A stretch of 64,000 bases of DNA from Mycoplasmopsis edwardii (GCF_900476105.1 NZ_LS991951.1:372001-436000), one strand, 5' to 3'; positions 1 to 8,392 are shown, counted from the first letter of the stretch. Notes: generated from the sequence alone by a model not told the origin. A program made the numbers and translations.

Positions 1-203
1 TTATAGGGATTAGTTTATTTACTGTGAATATTCTAAAAGTCATTTGCAAGAAAGCAATGAAAAACTGTAAAATAATTTTATTAAATTTTAGATGTACAAA
101 AGGTATAGGAAAAAACTTTAAAAGTTTTCTTGGTACTTTTGCTTACTTTTATAAAAAGTAAGGCTTCCTTGATTGTAATCAAGGGTGGGAGGATTAAAAT
201 AAT
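1..203. other. Non-coding flank with two hairpins
   Basis: No open frame of useful length is seen here. Two adjacent inverted repeats stand out: 142-162 (CTTACTTT against AAAGTAAG) and 167-184 (CCTTGATT, two-base loop, AATCAAGG). They lie just beyond the 3' end of the IS30-type remnant. They could be a terminator pair, the end of the insertion element or part of a small RNA; the sequence does not decide which. Confidence 0.4.
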
Positions 204-1226
204 CTAAGGTTGATTAATAATTTTTCTATAGTTATTTATTCATTCCATCATAAAATCAATTTCTTCTTGAGTATAACCATTAAGACTTTGACCTTCAGGA
301 ATAAAATATCTTATTAATCTATGCATATTTTCGACGGAACTTTTTGCCATGAACTATATGGAAGACATTTAAACAGTCTTTCTTTAGGAATGATTTTGTG
401 TAATAAAACATTTTCCTTACCATTATCAACAGTTAAGGTTTTAATGTTTAAACCAAACTTCTTAATCATATTATTTAAAGCTTGATGAATATATTTTGAA
501 CCTCTTTTAGTTATTGTATCATATGATTTTTAGTTTGTATTTCTAACAAAGTTACTAAACACTTTTTATCATCAATTTTACCCATTACAGTGTCAAGTTC
601 GTAATTATCCATTTCTGATCTATCATTAATATAATTTGGTCTTTTAGATATTTCTGTAGCATTATTCGATGTTACTAATTTAGTCTTTTTGGTTGTTTTC
701 CTAATATATTTACCTTCTGATTTTCTGATTATATGCCCACAATCTAGGTAAAATGGTAAGGATTGCATATTTTTATACAACTCACTAACGTAAGGGTTAA
801 AGCCAATGTGAAATTTTTTAAAAGAATTTACTAAAAACCTTACAGAAGTCTTTGGTATCTTTTTTTAATATTTCTTTTGATTTTGTATTTATTATATCTA
901 TGTCTAATATCATTTCAATACTCTTTAAATGGTTCTCATTTTTCTGTAACTTAATATTTATGAGAAACAATCTTGAGTATCTATAATCCAATAAATGATC
1001 ATATATTTTAGAAAAATGAAGAATTTTAACCTTAGTGACTTTTTTAAAACAATTGTTACATTGAATTTTTTGATATTTTAATAAATCTTTAGAATATTTG
1101 ATAGTCATAAGAGTAATTTTGTTTTTTATTGTTTTCACATTTCTTTTTATTTTTTTGAGTCTTTTTTTCAATTGATATACCTTGACTAATTTTTAACAAA
1201 GTATGATAAATTGAATGAATATGCAT
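204..1226 (-). pseudogene. IS30-family transposase remnant
   Basis: Pieces of an IS30-type DDE transposase can be read in order on the minus strand but in several frames. An N-terminal basic stretch (1226 to about 818) is followed by the first catalytic block, with RPNYINDRSEMDNYELDTVM around 680-580 (Asp in LDTV). The second block contains TVDNGKEN near 430. A C-terminal block, SSVENMHRLIRYFIPEG, lies near 335-290 and ends in INNYRKI before a stop at 204. Frame changes near 820, 535 and 340 break the reading frame, so the protein cannot be made. The family assignment rests on the order and spacing of these blocks. Inverted repeat ends were not identified. Confidence 0.75.
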
Positions 1227-1431
1227 TTGTTTTTTCTGTAAATTTCTGCTTATTTCTAATTTTCCTTTGAATTTCTAAATAGCATCAATATTTTCAGCAA
1301 TCTCATAATGGTATACTTATTTTCTTTTTTGATTGATCAAAAATACAAAGTTATTTTTCTAAATTTTTTATTCTAATATTAATTTATTCTCTTTTATTTC
1401 GTTATAATTATTTTATTGTACAAGATATATA

Positions 1432-1474
1432 AAAACAAAACCATATGCATGTTTAACATGCACATGGCTTTTCT
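1432..1474 (-). terminator. Rho-independent terminator of the first DUF4116 gene
   Basis: Inverted repeat 1440-1474 (minus strand GCCATGTGCATGT, short loop, ACATGCATATGGT) followed by a T-rich run on the minus strand. It lies just beyond the stop of the repeat-protein gene. Confidence 0.75.
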
Positions 1475-1496
1475 AATTAATATTTAATTTTCTGTC

Positions 1497-3587
1497 TTAA
1501 TTATTCTTTAATAAAAAATTGACTATTAACTCATTGTCTTTATATTTTTCTAAAAGTCATGATATAAATTCAGATGAGTATTTTTCTATATTATTTAAAA
1601 CGTATGTTACTGAACCTGGATTTATTTTTATTATTTCTTTAATAAATTCGTTATTATAGATAACTTTTTTAGAAGCGTATTCTAAAGCTAATGGATCAAT
1701 TTCAATAACTTTTAAAATAAATTCTTTATCATTTTTCAATTCATTCGAAGCGTATTTTAACGCTTTACCATTATTTTCAACAGCCTTTAAAACCACCTCT
1801 TTATCATTTTTTAGTTCATCTGAAGCATATTCTAATGCATAACCATAATTTCCAACAGCCTTTAAAACCACCTCTTTATCATTTTTTAGTTCATCTGAAG
1901 CGTATTCTAATGCATAACCATCGTTTCTAACAGCCTTTAAAACCACCTCTTTATCATTCTTTAACTCATCGGAAACGCATTGTAAAGATAATCCATTTTC
2001 TTCAACAGACTTCAAAACAACTTCTTTATCATTCTTTAACTCATCCGAAGCACATTTTAATGCATAACCATCAATTTCAACAGCTTTTAAGAGAAATTCT
2101 TTATTATTTCTCAAATAATCCGAAGCATATTCTAATGCAAGACCATTATTTCCAACAGCCTTTAAAACCACTTCTTTATCGTTCTTTAGCTCATCCGAAG
2201 CATATTCTAAATTTAATCCATTTTTTCCAACAGCCTTTAAAACCACTTCTTTATCATTCTTTAGATTATCCGAAGCACATTTTAATGCATAACCATCAAT
2301 TTCAGCAACTTTTAAAAGAGTTTCTTCTAATGCATAACTATCGATTTCGAGAGCCTTAAAAACAACTTCTTTATCATTTTTTAACCTATCTGAAGCATAT
2401 TCTAATGCAAGACCATTATTTCCAACAGCCTTCAAAACAACTTCTTTATCGTTCTTTAGATTATTCAAAGCACTTTTTAATGCATACCCATCAATTCCAA
2501 CAGCCTTTAAGAGAAATTCTTTATTACTTCTTAAGTTATCTGAAGCATATTCTAATGCAAGACCATTATTTCCAACAGCCTTTAAAACAACTTCTTTATC
2601 ATTCTTTAACTCATCTGAAGCATATTCTAATGCAAGACCATTATTTCCAACAGCCTTCAAAACAACTTCTTTATCGTTCTTTAGATTATTCAAAGCACTT
2701 TTTAATGCATAACCATCAATTCCAACAACCTTTAAGAGAAATTCTTTATTACTTCTTAAGTTATTTGAAGCATATTCTAATGCATAACCGCTATTTCCAA
2801 CAGCCTTCAAAACAACTTCTTTATCATCTTTTAACCTATCTGAAGCATATTCTAATGCAAGACCTTTATTTCTTACAGCCTTCAAAACAACTTCTTTATC
2901 ATTTCTCAAATCATCCAAAGCATATCTTAAAGCTCATCCATCATTTTCAACAGCCTTCAAAACAACTTCTTTATCATTCTTTAACTCATCTGAAGCATAT
3001 TCTAATGCATAACCATCATTTTCAACAGCCTTCAAAACTAGATCTTTATTATTTCTTCACTTATATTCAATGATTTTTAATAAACGTCCATCTTTTTCAA
3101 TGAGTTTTCAAATAATATCTTTATCATAAGTTCATTGTTTAGGAATTCATCATATAACTTCTTGATCATTAATAATTCAATTTATTGCATCATCTATTTT
3201 TTTACTATTTTTCTCATTTAAATCAATCTTATTTATTTCAATAATTTTCTTTATACTTTCATCACTGAAATCTTTAGGATCTAAATTTTTGATAGGCATA
3301 TAATTTTTCATCAATAATTTGGAAACTAAAGATTCTGTGAAATCCAAGTAATAAATATTTGAAAATAAAATTTCTAAAAATGCTTTATCAGAAAATATAT
3401 CTTTTGTAAGATATTTTCAATTATCTATTCATACATTATCTTTAGTTAAGAAATCAATTGACGTAATAAGTTGTGCTATTATTTCTGCTTTATCATAATC
3501 GAAATTTATATCAATTTCTAAATTATTTGCTTTATATATTTCTTTTATTTCTTTAATTACTTTATCGTATAATAAATTTTTTTCCAT
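1497..3587 (-). CDS. DUF4116-like repeat protein, 696 aa
   Basis: The protein has a non-repetitive N-terminal part (about residues 1-170, no signal peptide or membrane segment) followed by about 20 tandem copies of a 25-residue unit of the form LKNDKEVVLKAVxNxGxALE plus YASDE. This is the pattern of the DUF4116 family, whose function is unknown. One unit near residues 410-430 is shortened, suggesting recombination between near-identical 75-bp repeats. Several UGA codons encode Trp (for example in DGWALRYA). The start at 3587 has a good AGAAGGGA ribosome site and puts the whole protein in one frame. Upstream lie an S-box-like riboswitch, its terminator and a TATAAT box. A cytoplasmic helical solenoid is likely, but that is inference. 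The second gene of the type is at 5572-6603. Confidence 0.88.
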
Positions 3588-3621
3588 TTTTTCCCTTCTA
3601 AGAGCGACTAGTAACTAAAAA

Positions 3622-3656
3622 GGAAAGAAAAATTCCTATGATTATGATAGGAATTT
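3622..3656 (-). terminator. Riboswitch-controlled intrinsic terminator (copy 1)
   Basis: Ten-base-pair stem AAATTCCTAT / ATAGGAATTT with a 7-nt loop (arms 3630-3639 and 3647-3656), followed on the minus strand by TTCTTTCC. It lies between the aptamer and the ribosome binding site. Positions 3643-3650 (loop plus one arm) are perfectly complementary over 8 bases to 3687-3694 at the 3' edge of the aptamer, giving a competing antiterminator. Confidence 0.85.
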
Positions 3657-3685
3657 AATTATTTCATTAGAAGTTAAAAAAATTC

Positions 3686-3777
3686 ACTATCATAAAAGTT
3701 TTAGCACTTTGCCTTATTTCAAAGGTAAGTTGCTGAAGGTTCATCGAGCTTTTCTCTCCCCTTCTCTTTATAGTTAC
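3686..3777 (-). promoter_or_regulatory. S-box (SAM-I-like) riboswitch aptamer, copy 1
   Basis: On the minus strand the RNA has the S-box core in order: P1 strand ACUAU; AAGAGAAGGGGAG; a P2 hairpin closed by GAG/CUC; GAUGAACCUUCAGCAAC (P2 return strand plus kink-turn side); a P3 hairpin (CUUACCUU...AAGGCAAAG); then AGUGCUAA; and the P1 return strand AUAGU. The P2 loop AAAAG (3749-3753) can pair with CUUUU (3694-3698) in the J3/4 position, the known S-box pseudoknot. The P4 hairpin of canonical SAM-I RNAs is missing. P1 formation would sequester the antiterminator strand, so ligand should favour termination. Ligand identity is inferred from core similarity. Confidence 0.85.
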
Positions 3778-3783
3778 TAAATT

Positions 3784-3789
3784 ATTATA
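3784..3789 (-). promoter_or_regulatory. -10 box of riboswitch copy 1
   Basis: TATAAT on the minus strand, six bases before GTAAC at the 5' edge of the aptamer. The same spacing occurs at the second riboswitch, so transcription probably starts at or just before P1. Confidence 0.7.
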
Positions 3790-3908
3790 AATAATTTTTC
3801 TTTAATTTAAATTAAAAAATCTATATTTAATAATTATTTTATAAAACAAAAATCATTCATATATTTATTTAAATGAATATAAGTTTTTGTTTACTGTTTA
3901 CTTTATAA

Positions 3909-4114
3909 AAAATAAAATATAATGTAGAAATAATCACACCAATTTCATGAATTACACAACAAAATAAAATCAATGATTGATTTGATGTTACTGAAAACGA
4001 ATCAACCAACATTTATAATTTTCGACCAACATCTTCATACATTTTAAACAAATCAAACAACGAACAATTTCGCAATAAAGAAAATATTACTGGAATAAAT
4101 GAATTAAGAAAGTA
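3909..4114 (+). pseudogene. Fragment of a second SF1 helicase (C-terminal piece)
   Basis: In one frame, with UGA as Trp, this stretch reads KYNVEIITPISWITQQNK, then a DWF motif and NFRPTSSYILNKSNNEQF. That matches KYDINVISPISWISIQNN, NWF and NFQPTSTYILNKNSLENF in the large helicase at 23866-28062 (region near residues 1020-1060). Nothing of the helicase core remains upstream and the frame ends at 4112. It is a relic of a paralogue or a recombined copy. The region from 4115 to 4380 contains only short broken frames. Confidence 0.72.
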
Positions 4115-4381
4115 AAGTCTAAAAATAACCTAGAAGGTGAACTTAGTATTCAAGATTTTAAAAGATCTGTAAATAAAGGCGAAATTTTAATTAAATATAT
4201 TTAGCTTTACATTGATATTTTTGCTCATCATAAATTACTTAAACTCTGTTGAATAAATGTAATTTTGAGCAAAAGTAAATGGATGAAAATGAGTAATTTA
4301 GAAAAACAATATGAAAAATTTTTTTAATTTATATAAAGTTATAATGAAAACCTAAAATAACAAACAAACTAAAAAATTATT

Positions 4382-5152
4382 ACCCCTTTTAAACAAGAAA
4401 AATAGGAATTTTATAAAGCTGTTTTATATGTTGATTCAAACTATAATCTAGACCCTTTAACTAAAGAACCTGACGAAAAATTTATGTTTAAATTAAACTT
4501 GATCATGAAGGGCGAGAAAAAAGAGCTAGAAGGTTATGCTGGCTCATCATCATACTGATTTAAAAGGGTTATGTAAACTGATGAAAATACTAAAGTTGAA
4601 TACAAAAAAGCAATCTTGGGATCTATAATTTCTATTGATAGAAGTAATTCAACTCATTTGGAAGCAATTAAAGGAACAAGGTTAGAAATTCTTAATAGAA
4701 TAATCGAAATTGCGCCAAATAAAGAACAATTAGAAAAAGAATTAAAAAATGATGTTCTAAACGAAAATCATATATTGTTTAAAATAGCAGATGCAGTATC
4801 AGGTAAAGATAATAAAAAAAGATTTAACTTATCTTTTGCTTCTAAATTTTGTGCATACGCTTCAAAAATAATTTTAGGAAAAGTTAAATACCCCAAATAT
4901 GATAGTGTAGTTTCTCATAATCTTTTTTATTATTACAATAAATACGTAGATGAAAATTCTAATAAAAATGAAAATACATATAAAATTAATTCTGCAGTTA
5001 AAAAAATAGATGAATACATTAACAAATATCTCTTATATACTAATGATATAAATAATATAGTCGAAAAAGTACAAATAAATAATGAATTTAGTGATTTTAA
5101 TATAGAAGATTTAGACCACATTATTTGATACTTTTTAAAAGGTCAAAAATAA
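4382..5152 (+). pseudogene. Broken gene, hypothetical protein
   Basis: A single frame runs from about 4382 to a TAA at 5150 with UGA read as Trp, but it is interrupted by in-frame stops near 4404 and at 4574-4576. The readable part after the second stop is about 190 aa and ends DLDHII-W-YFLKGQK. Visible features are NLSFASKFCAYAS and KYPKYDSVVSHNL, a pattern I associate weakly with DNA-glycosylase-like helical proteins found in defence loci. I do not assign a function. A shortened product from TTG 4616 is possible, but no ribosome site precedes it. Confidence 0.55.
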
Positions 5153-5167
5153 AACTTTTAAAAATAT

Positions 5168-5216
5168 AAAAAAACATTCATAATTAGTATAGGAAATACA
5201 TTATGAATATTTTTTC
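5168..5216. terminator. Bidirectional terminator-like hairpin
   Basis: Inverted repeat with arms around 5173-5184 (AACATTCATAAT) and 5200-5210, with A-run before and T-run after. It sits between convergent units, the broken gene on the plus strand and the small gene plus DUF4116 gene on the minus strand. Confidence 0.6.
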
Positions 5217-5291
5217 TTACTTGCAAATTTAATTATAAATTCATAAAATACCCGAAATCAACCGTTTCTATTATTATAGAAACTTTAATAT

Positions 5292-5540
5292 TTAATCTTC
5301 ACTTGTTTCAAAATACATTGCAGAACTTGTTTCAAAATACATTGCTGCAATAATTAATCTTAATTCGGTTGCATTATTTAAATTTAATATTTTTATCACA
5401 TTTTCTTCATTAATTTTAACAATATTATTATCAATAAATTTGTAATATTTATACCCTTTTAACACACCGACAAAGTTTATCCCATATAATCTTTTTAATT
5501 CTCACATTTCATTTAAATTATCTAATCTTGCCAATCTCAT
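5292..5540 (-). CDS. Small hypothetical protein, 82 aa
   Basis: ATG at 5540 is preceded by AAAGGAG, and the frame contains one UGA read as Trp. It begins MRLARLDNLNEMWELKRLYG and ends with a duplicated peptide AMYFETS-AMYFETS, produced by a 24-bp tandem duplication at about 5301-5348. There is no membrane segment or signal. It starts 31 bp after the stop of the second DUF4116 gene on the same strand, so it is probably co-transcribed and under the same riboswitch. I recognise no family. Its clear ribosome site and position support a real gene. Confidence 0.7.
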
Positions 5541-5571
5541 TTATTTTCTCCTTTAATTATTATTAATAATA

Positions 5572-6603
5572 TTATTTTTCTCTGTAAGCATCTGCTATTC
5601 ATTTAAATACATCAGGGTCATTCTTGATTTCTTTAGACACATATTCTGAATGTTTTAAAAAATAAATATCTCGCATAGATTTTTTGACTATTTCTTTATC
5701 TCCTTTTAATCTATCTGATGAGTTCATTATTTCAGAAGGTGATAATGAAATAGCAAGTAATACAACTTCTTTATCATCTTTTAGTTCATCAGACAGAAAT
5801 TGTAAAGAACCAGGTCTTTTACTGATTGCTAATAATGCTAATTCTTTATCGTTTTTCAATCTGTCTGAAGCATATCTTATTGAATAAGGGTCTTTCTTTA
5901 TTGCTTTTAAAACAAAATCTCTTTCATCTTTCAATCAACTTGATACATATTTTAAATTATCACCTTTTTTATTAATAGCTATTGATGCAAAATCAAAATC
6001 ATTTTTAAGTCGATCCGAAGCATATTTAAAGTTGTTTGGTAGTCTTTTAATTGCTAACTCCATTACTTGAAAATCATCTTTAAATTTATCAAATATATCA
6101 GCCAATATGTTTGGATTTTTGTCTATGGCATCCATTACAAATTTTTTATTATTTTTAAAATCATAACTTAACATTTTAAATAAATATCCATGATCTATTA
6201 TTTGGTTTAAAACAATATTATAATGATCTTCATTATTAATATCAAAATCAAATAAATTAAAAAAACTTCATGAACTTAAAACTTGCTGAATAAATTTAGT
6301 GTTATTTAATATTTTTTTATCAACATGTTTTTTCAAAAAAAGTGCAATAAAATCAATTTTTGAATCGTATCATATTTTTTCTAAAAATTTAATTATAAAA
6401 TCAGGACTCTTTAAATGAGTATTTTCTAATAAATTTCATGCAGATTCAACTTTTTCATAATTCAATATAAATTCTTCTGTGGAAATTATTGAAACTATTG
6501 CATCTATTTCGTTATATTCATTTTTGAATTCCTCGATTTTTTGTTTTTTAATTATGTTATTTTTAATACAAATACTTGCAAATTCATCAAATATTTTTAT
6601 CAT
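5572..6603 (-). CDS. DUF4116-like repeat protein, 343 aa
   Basis: Shorter relative of the 696-aa repeat protein. Residues 1-140 are unique and helical-looking. Residues about 140-330 hold diverged 25-residue units such as LKNDKELALLAISKRPGSLQ and LKDDKEVVLLAI with (Y/F)(A/L)SD(R/E) ends, typical of DUF4116. Three or more UGA codons are read as Trp. ATG 6603 has an AAGGAG ribosome site. Upstream is a second S-box-like riboswitch with a switchable terminator and a TATAAT box, arranged exactly as for the first gene. The 82-aa gene follows. The units here are less alike than in the larger paralogue, so this copy looks older or less subject to repeat homogenisation. Function unknown. Confidence 0.87.
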
Positions 6604-6641
6604 TTTTCTCCTTTTTTATTAATTAATAGCAACTAAAAAAG

Positions 6642-6676
6642 AAAGAAAAAACTTCCTATAGTTATGATAGGAAGTT
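6642..6676 (-). terminator. Riboswitch-controlled intrinsic terminator (copy 2)
   Basis: Ten-base-pair stem AACTTCCTAT / ATAGGAAGTT (6650-6659 with 6667-6676), then TTTTTTCTTTC on the minus strand. The stem sequence differs from copy 1 by a matched A-T to C-G change. Positions 6663-6670 are complementary over 8 bases to 6704-6711, giving the same antiterminator choice. Confidence 0.85.
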
Positions 6677-6702
6677 AATTATTTTTATGAAATTAAACCT
6701 TC

Positions 6703-6792
6703 ACTATCATACAAGCTTTAGCACTTTGCCTTTTTTTAGGTAAGTTGCTGAAGGTTCATAGAGCTTGTCTCTCCCCTTCTCTTTATAGTTAC
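6703..6792 (-). promoter_or_regulatory. S-box (SAM-I-like) riboswitch aptamer, copy 2
   Basis: Same core as copy 1 on the minus strand: ACUAU, AAGAGAAGGGGAG, a P2 hairpin closed by GAG/CUC, UAUGAACCUUCAGCAAC, a P3 hairpin, AGUGCUAA, then AUAGU. The P2 loop is ACAAG (6764-6768) and the J3/4 strand is CUUGU (6711-6715). Both partners changed relative to copy 1 (AAAAG with CUUUU), so the pseudoknot is kept by compensatory change. P4 is again absent. It should act as an OFF switch by transcription termination for the 343-aa DUF4116 gene and its small partner. Confidence 0.85.
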
Positions 6793-6798
6793 GTTAAT

Positions 6799-6804
6799 AT
6801 TATA
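6799..6804 (-). promoter_or_regulatory. -10 box of riboswitch copy 2
   Basis: TATAAT on the minus strand, six bases ahead of GTAAC, matching the spacing at copy 1. Confidence 0.7.
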
Positions 6805-7095
6805 AAAGATTTAATAATTAATCCAAATTGGAAAATTTAATTTTTGAATTCACTAACATTATAGTTTTTTGTTTTTTGTTTAACAGCTAGCTTTATATTA
6901 TTTTTTATTATTTATAAAATAATACATCGAAAAAGTCAAATAAAATTACTAAGAATAAAACTATAAGTAATATAGTCAATATTAATACTGAAAAGGCCCA
7001 TAAAATAATCAATTACATTGTATTTTGTATTTTAATTAAAACTTGTTCAGTTACTAATTTAATATGCATATCCGTTTTTAAATAAATGATCTTTT
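6805..7095. other. AT-rich intergenic stretch
   Basis: Upstream region of the riboswitch transcript and downstream flank of the choline-kinase-like gene. Only short frames with frequent stops are present. I see no RNA structure or repeat that I can support. Confidence 0.4.
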
Positions 7096-7841
7096 TTATC
7101 TTCTAAATAAATTATTTTGTTTTAAGTAATCATATTCCTTAATAGTTTCTTCTAATTTTTGGATGCAATATTCATCACTAAAAGGCATTACATCTTGTGC
7201 ATGAATCCACAAGATAGTTAAATAATATACTAAAATTTTTTGTTGAATTAAATATTCTTCTCAATAACTATCATATGCATCTAGAAAAATTCTTTCTTGT
7301 TCTTTTGTTAAGAATGATCCACAAATAAAATATGCTAAATCAAAATGCTTATCACCCATTGAAGCATATTCTCAATCAATAAACATAATTTTTTTAGTCT
7401 TTTTATCTAATAAAAGATTTCCGGTGTATAAATCATTGTGTAATGGTCTATTGTGTTCGCTATTTGCTAAGATAGTATTAATTCTTCTGTAATATTTATT
7501 CAAGATATCAATATTCACATTTTTATTTTTTAAAATACTACGATATTCTTTAACTCTCTGTGCATGATTTGATTTAGGAAATTTCAAGTCTGAATTATGC
7601 AATTGTAAAAAGTTATTAGCAATTTCTTTGAGTTGTTCAGGTGTAAATTTTATTTCTTCAGATTCAATTCAAGCCCACTCAATATCTTTATCAGTATTAG
7701 AAAGTAATTTTGGAACAAAATCAAAATTTTCTAGTAGCTCATAGTCTATTTTATGATTAAATTTATTGAGTTTTTTTATTTGATAAAATGTTTTTCCTGT
7801 GCAAAAACTTTCGTTTGTAAAACCTTTTTTATTCTTTCCAT
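7096..7841 (-). pseudogene. Choline/aminoglycoside kinase-like protein, frameshifted in a poly(A) tract
   Basis: About 240 residues of a choline-kinase/APH-fold protein (LicA type) are readable: GFTNESF near the N-terminus, the catalytic loop HNDLYTGNLLLD, and FIDWEYAS with FDLAYFI for the metal-binding Asp region. These enzymes phosphorylate choline or related alcohols with ATP. The only well-placed start is ATG 7841, behind GGAGG, but it runs into the main frame only if the A-run at 7825-7830 had one more base (six seen, seven needed). As written, the start frame hits a stop after about 21 codons, and the main frame has no ATG before residue 80. It is either a dead gene or a slipped-strand ON/OFF gene in the OFF state. 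Confidence 0.72.
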
Positions 7842-7903
7842 AATTACCTCCATTTATTTATGAAATATTATAATACTAATTTAATTTATAACTATAAAAG
7901 TAA

Positions 7904-7926
7904 TAAAAAAGCAACCCTTAGGCTGC
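7904..7926 (-). terminator. Terminator overlapping the end of the small membrane gene
   Basis: Minus strand GCAGCC, TAAG loop, GGTTGC, then TTTTTTATT. The loop contains the stop codon of the gene at 7918-8067. Confidence 0.6.
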
Positions 7927-8067
7927 GATTAATTTTAATACCCCAAAAATAATTGCTAGTATAATTAAAAATCCTATTAAGGCCAATCCTATTCTGATAA
8001 CTCTCATTATAAAAGAACCAATCATAAAAAGAACTACAATTCCAATGATAACATATAATATAGTCAT
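7918..8067 (-). CDS. Small membrane protein, 49 aa
   Basis: ATG 8067 follows AGAGGT with normal spacing and is preferred over the in-frame ATG 48 bases upstream, which lacks a ribosome site. Almost the whole product is hydrophobic: two likely membrane helices (about residues 3-20 and 26-47) separated by MRVIRIG. No family is recognised. It lies between the choline-kinase-like remnant and the tRNA pair, with its own terminator, so it appears to be a single-gene unit. Confidence 0.65.
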   Translation of the reverse strand: MTILYVIIGIVVLFMIGSFIMRVIRIGLALIGFLIILAIIFGVLKLIAA

Positions 8068-8175
8068 AAATATACCTCTTATTCTATATATAAAATTATA
8101 TAAAATACTAGACATTTTAAAATTCAGTAGTATAAAAAATAACTAGTTTATGAAATTTTTTTCACAAAAAAGCAA

Positions 8176-8200
8176 TAAAAAAAGTTTGACTAAGTCAAAC
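8176..8200 (-). terminator. Terminator of the tRNA unit
   Basis: Minus strand GTTTGAC, three-base loop, GTCAAAC, then an uninterrupted T-run. It lies ten bases beyond the tRNA-Arg 3' end. Confidence 0.85.
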
Positions 8201-8209
8201 AATATAATT

Positions 8210-8286
8210 TGGCGCGCCCGGCAGGAGTCGAACCCGCAACCTTTAGGGCCGTAACCTAACACTCTGTCCAATTGAGCTACGGGCGC
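8210..8286 (-). tRNA. tRNA-Arg (anticodon ACG)
   Basis: Cloverleaf on the minus strand: acceptor GCGCCCG/CGGGCGC, D-stem GCTC, anticodon stem TTAGG/CCTAA around TTACGGC with anticodon ACG, and TpsiC arm GCGGGTTCGACTCCTGC. The 3' CCA is encoded (8210-8212). The ACG anticodon implies A34 deamination to inosine for CGN reading. It is transcribed after tRNA-Cys. Confidence 0.96.
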
Positions 8287-8298
8287 ATATGTTTTAAA

Positions 8299-8373
8299 TG
8301 GAGGCACTAACGGGATTCGAACCCGTAATCAAGGTTTTGCAGACCCATGCCTTGGCCATTTGGCTATAGTGCC
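8299..8373 (-). tRNA. tRNA-Cys (anticodon GCA)
   Basis: Minus-strand cloverleaf: acceptor GGCACTA with TAGTGCC, anticodon GCA in GGGTCTGCAAAACC, TpsiC arm ACGGGTTCGAATCCCGT, and encoded CCA at 8299-8301. Twelve bases separate it from tRNA-Arg, so the two form one transcript. Confidence 0.96.
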
Positions 8374-8392
8374 ATTCTTAAAATGCTTACTT

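Noticed and set aside
142..184. tracrRNA- or riboswitch-like RNA at the window start
   Set aside because: Two simple hairpins only; no cas gene, repeat complement or known RNA core could be found.
2060..3073. Long plus-strand frames full of HYFQQPLKQLLYHSL-type repeats
   Set aside because: They are the antisense reading of the 75-bp repeats of the DUF4116 gene; no ribosome site and the minus frame is the conserved one.
1497..3100. Possible CRISPR-like array
   Set aside because: The regular 75-bp periodicity codes for 25-residue protein repeats in frame, with no repeat-spacer alternation.
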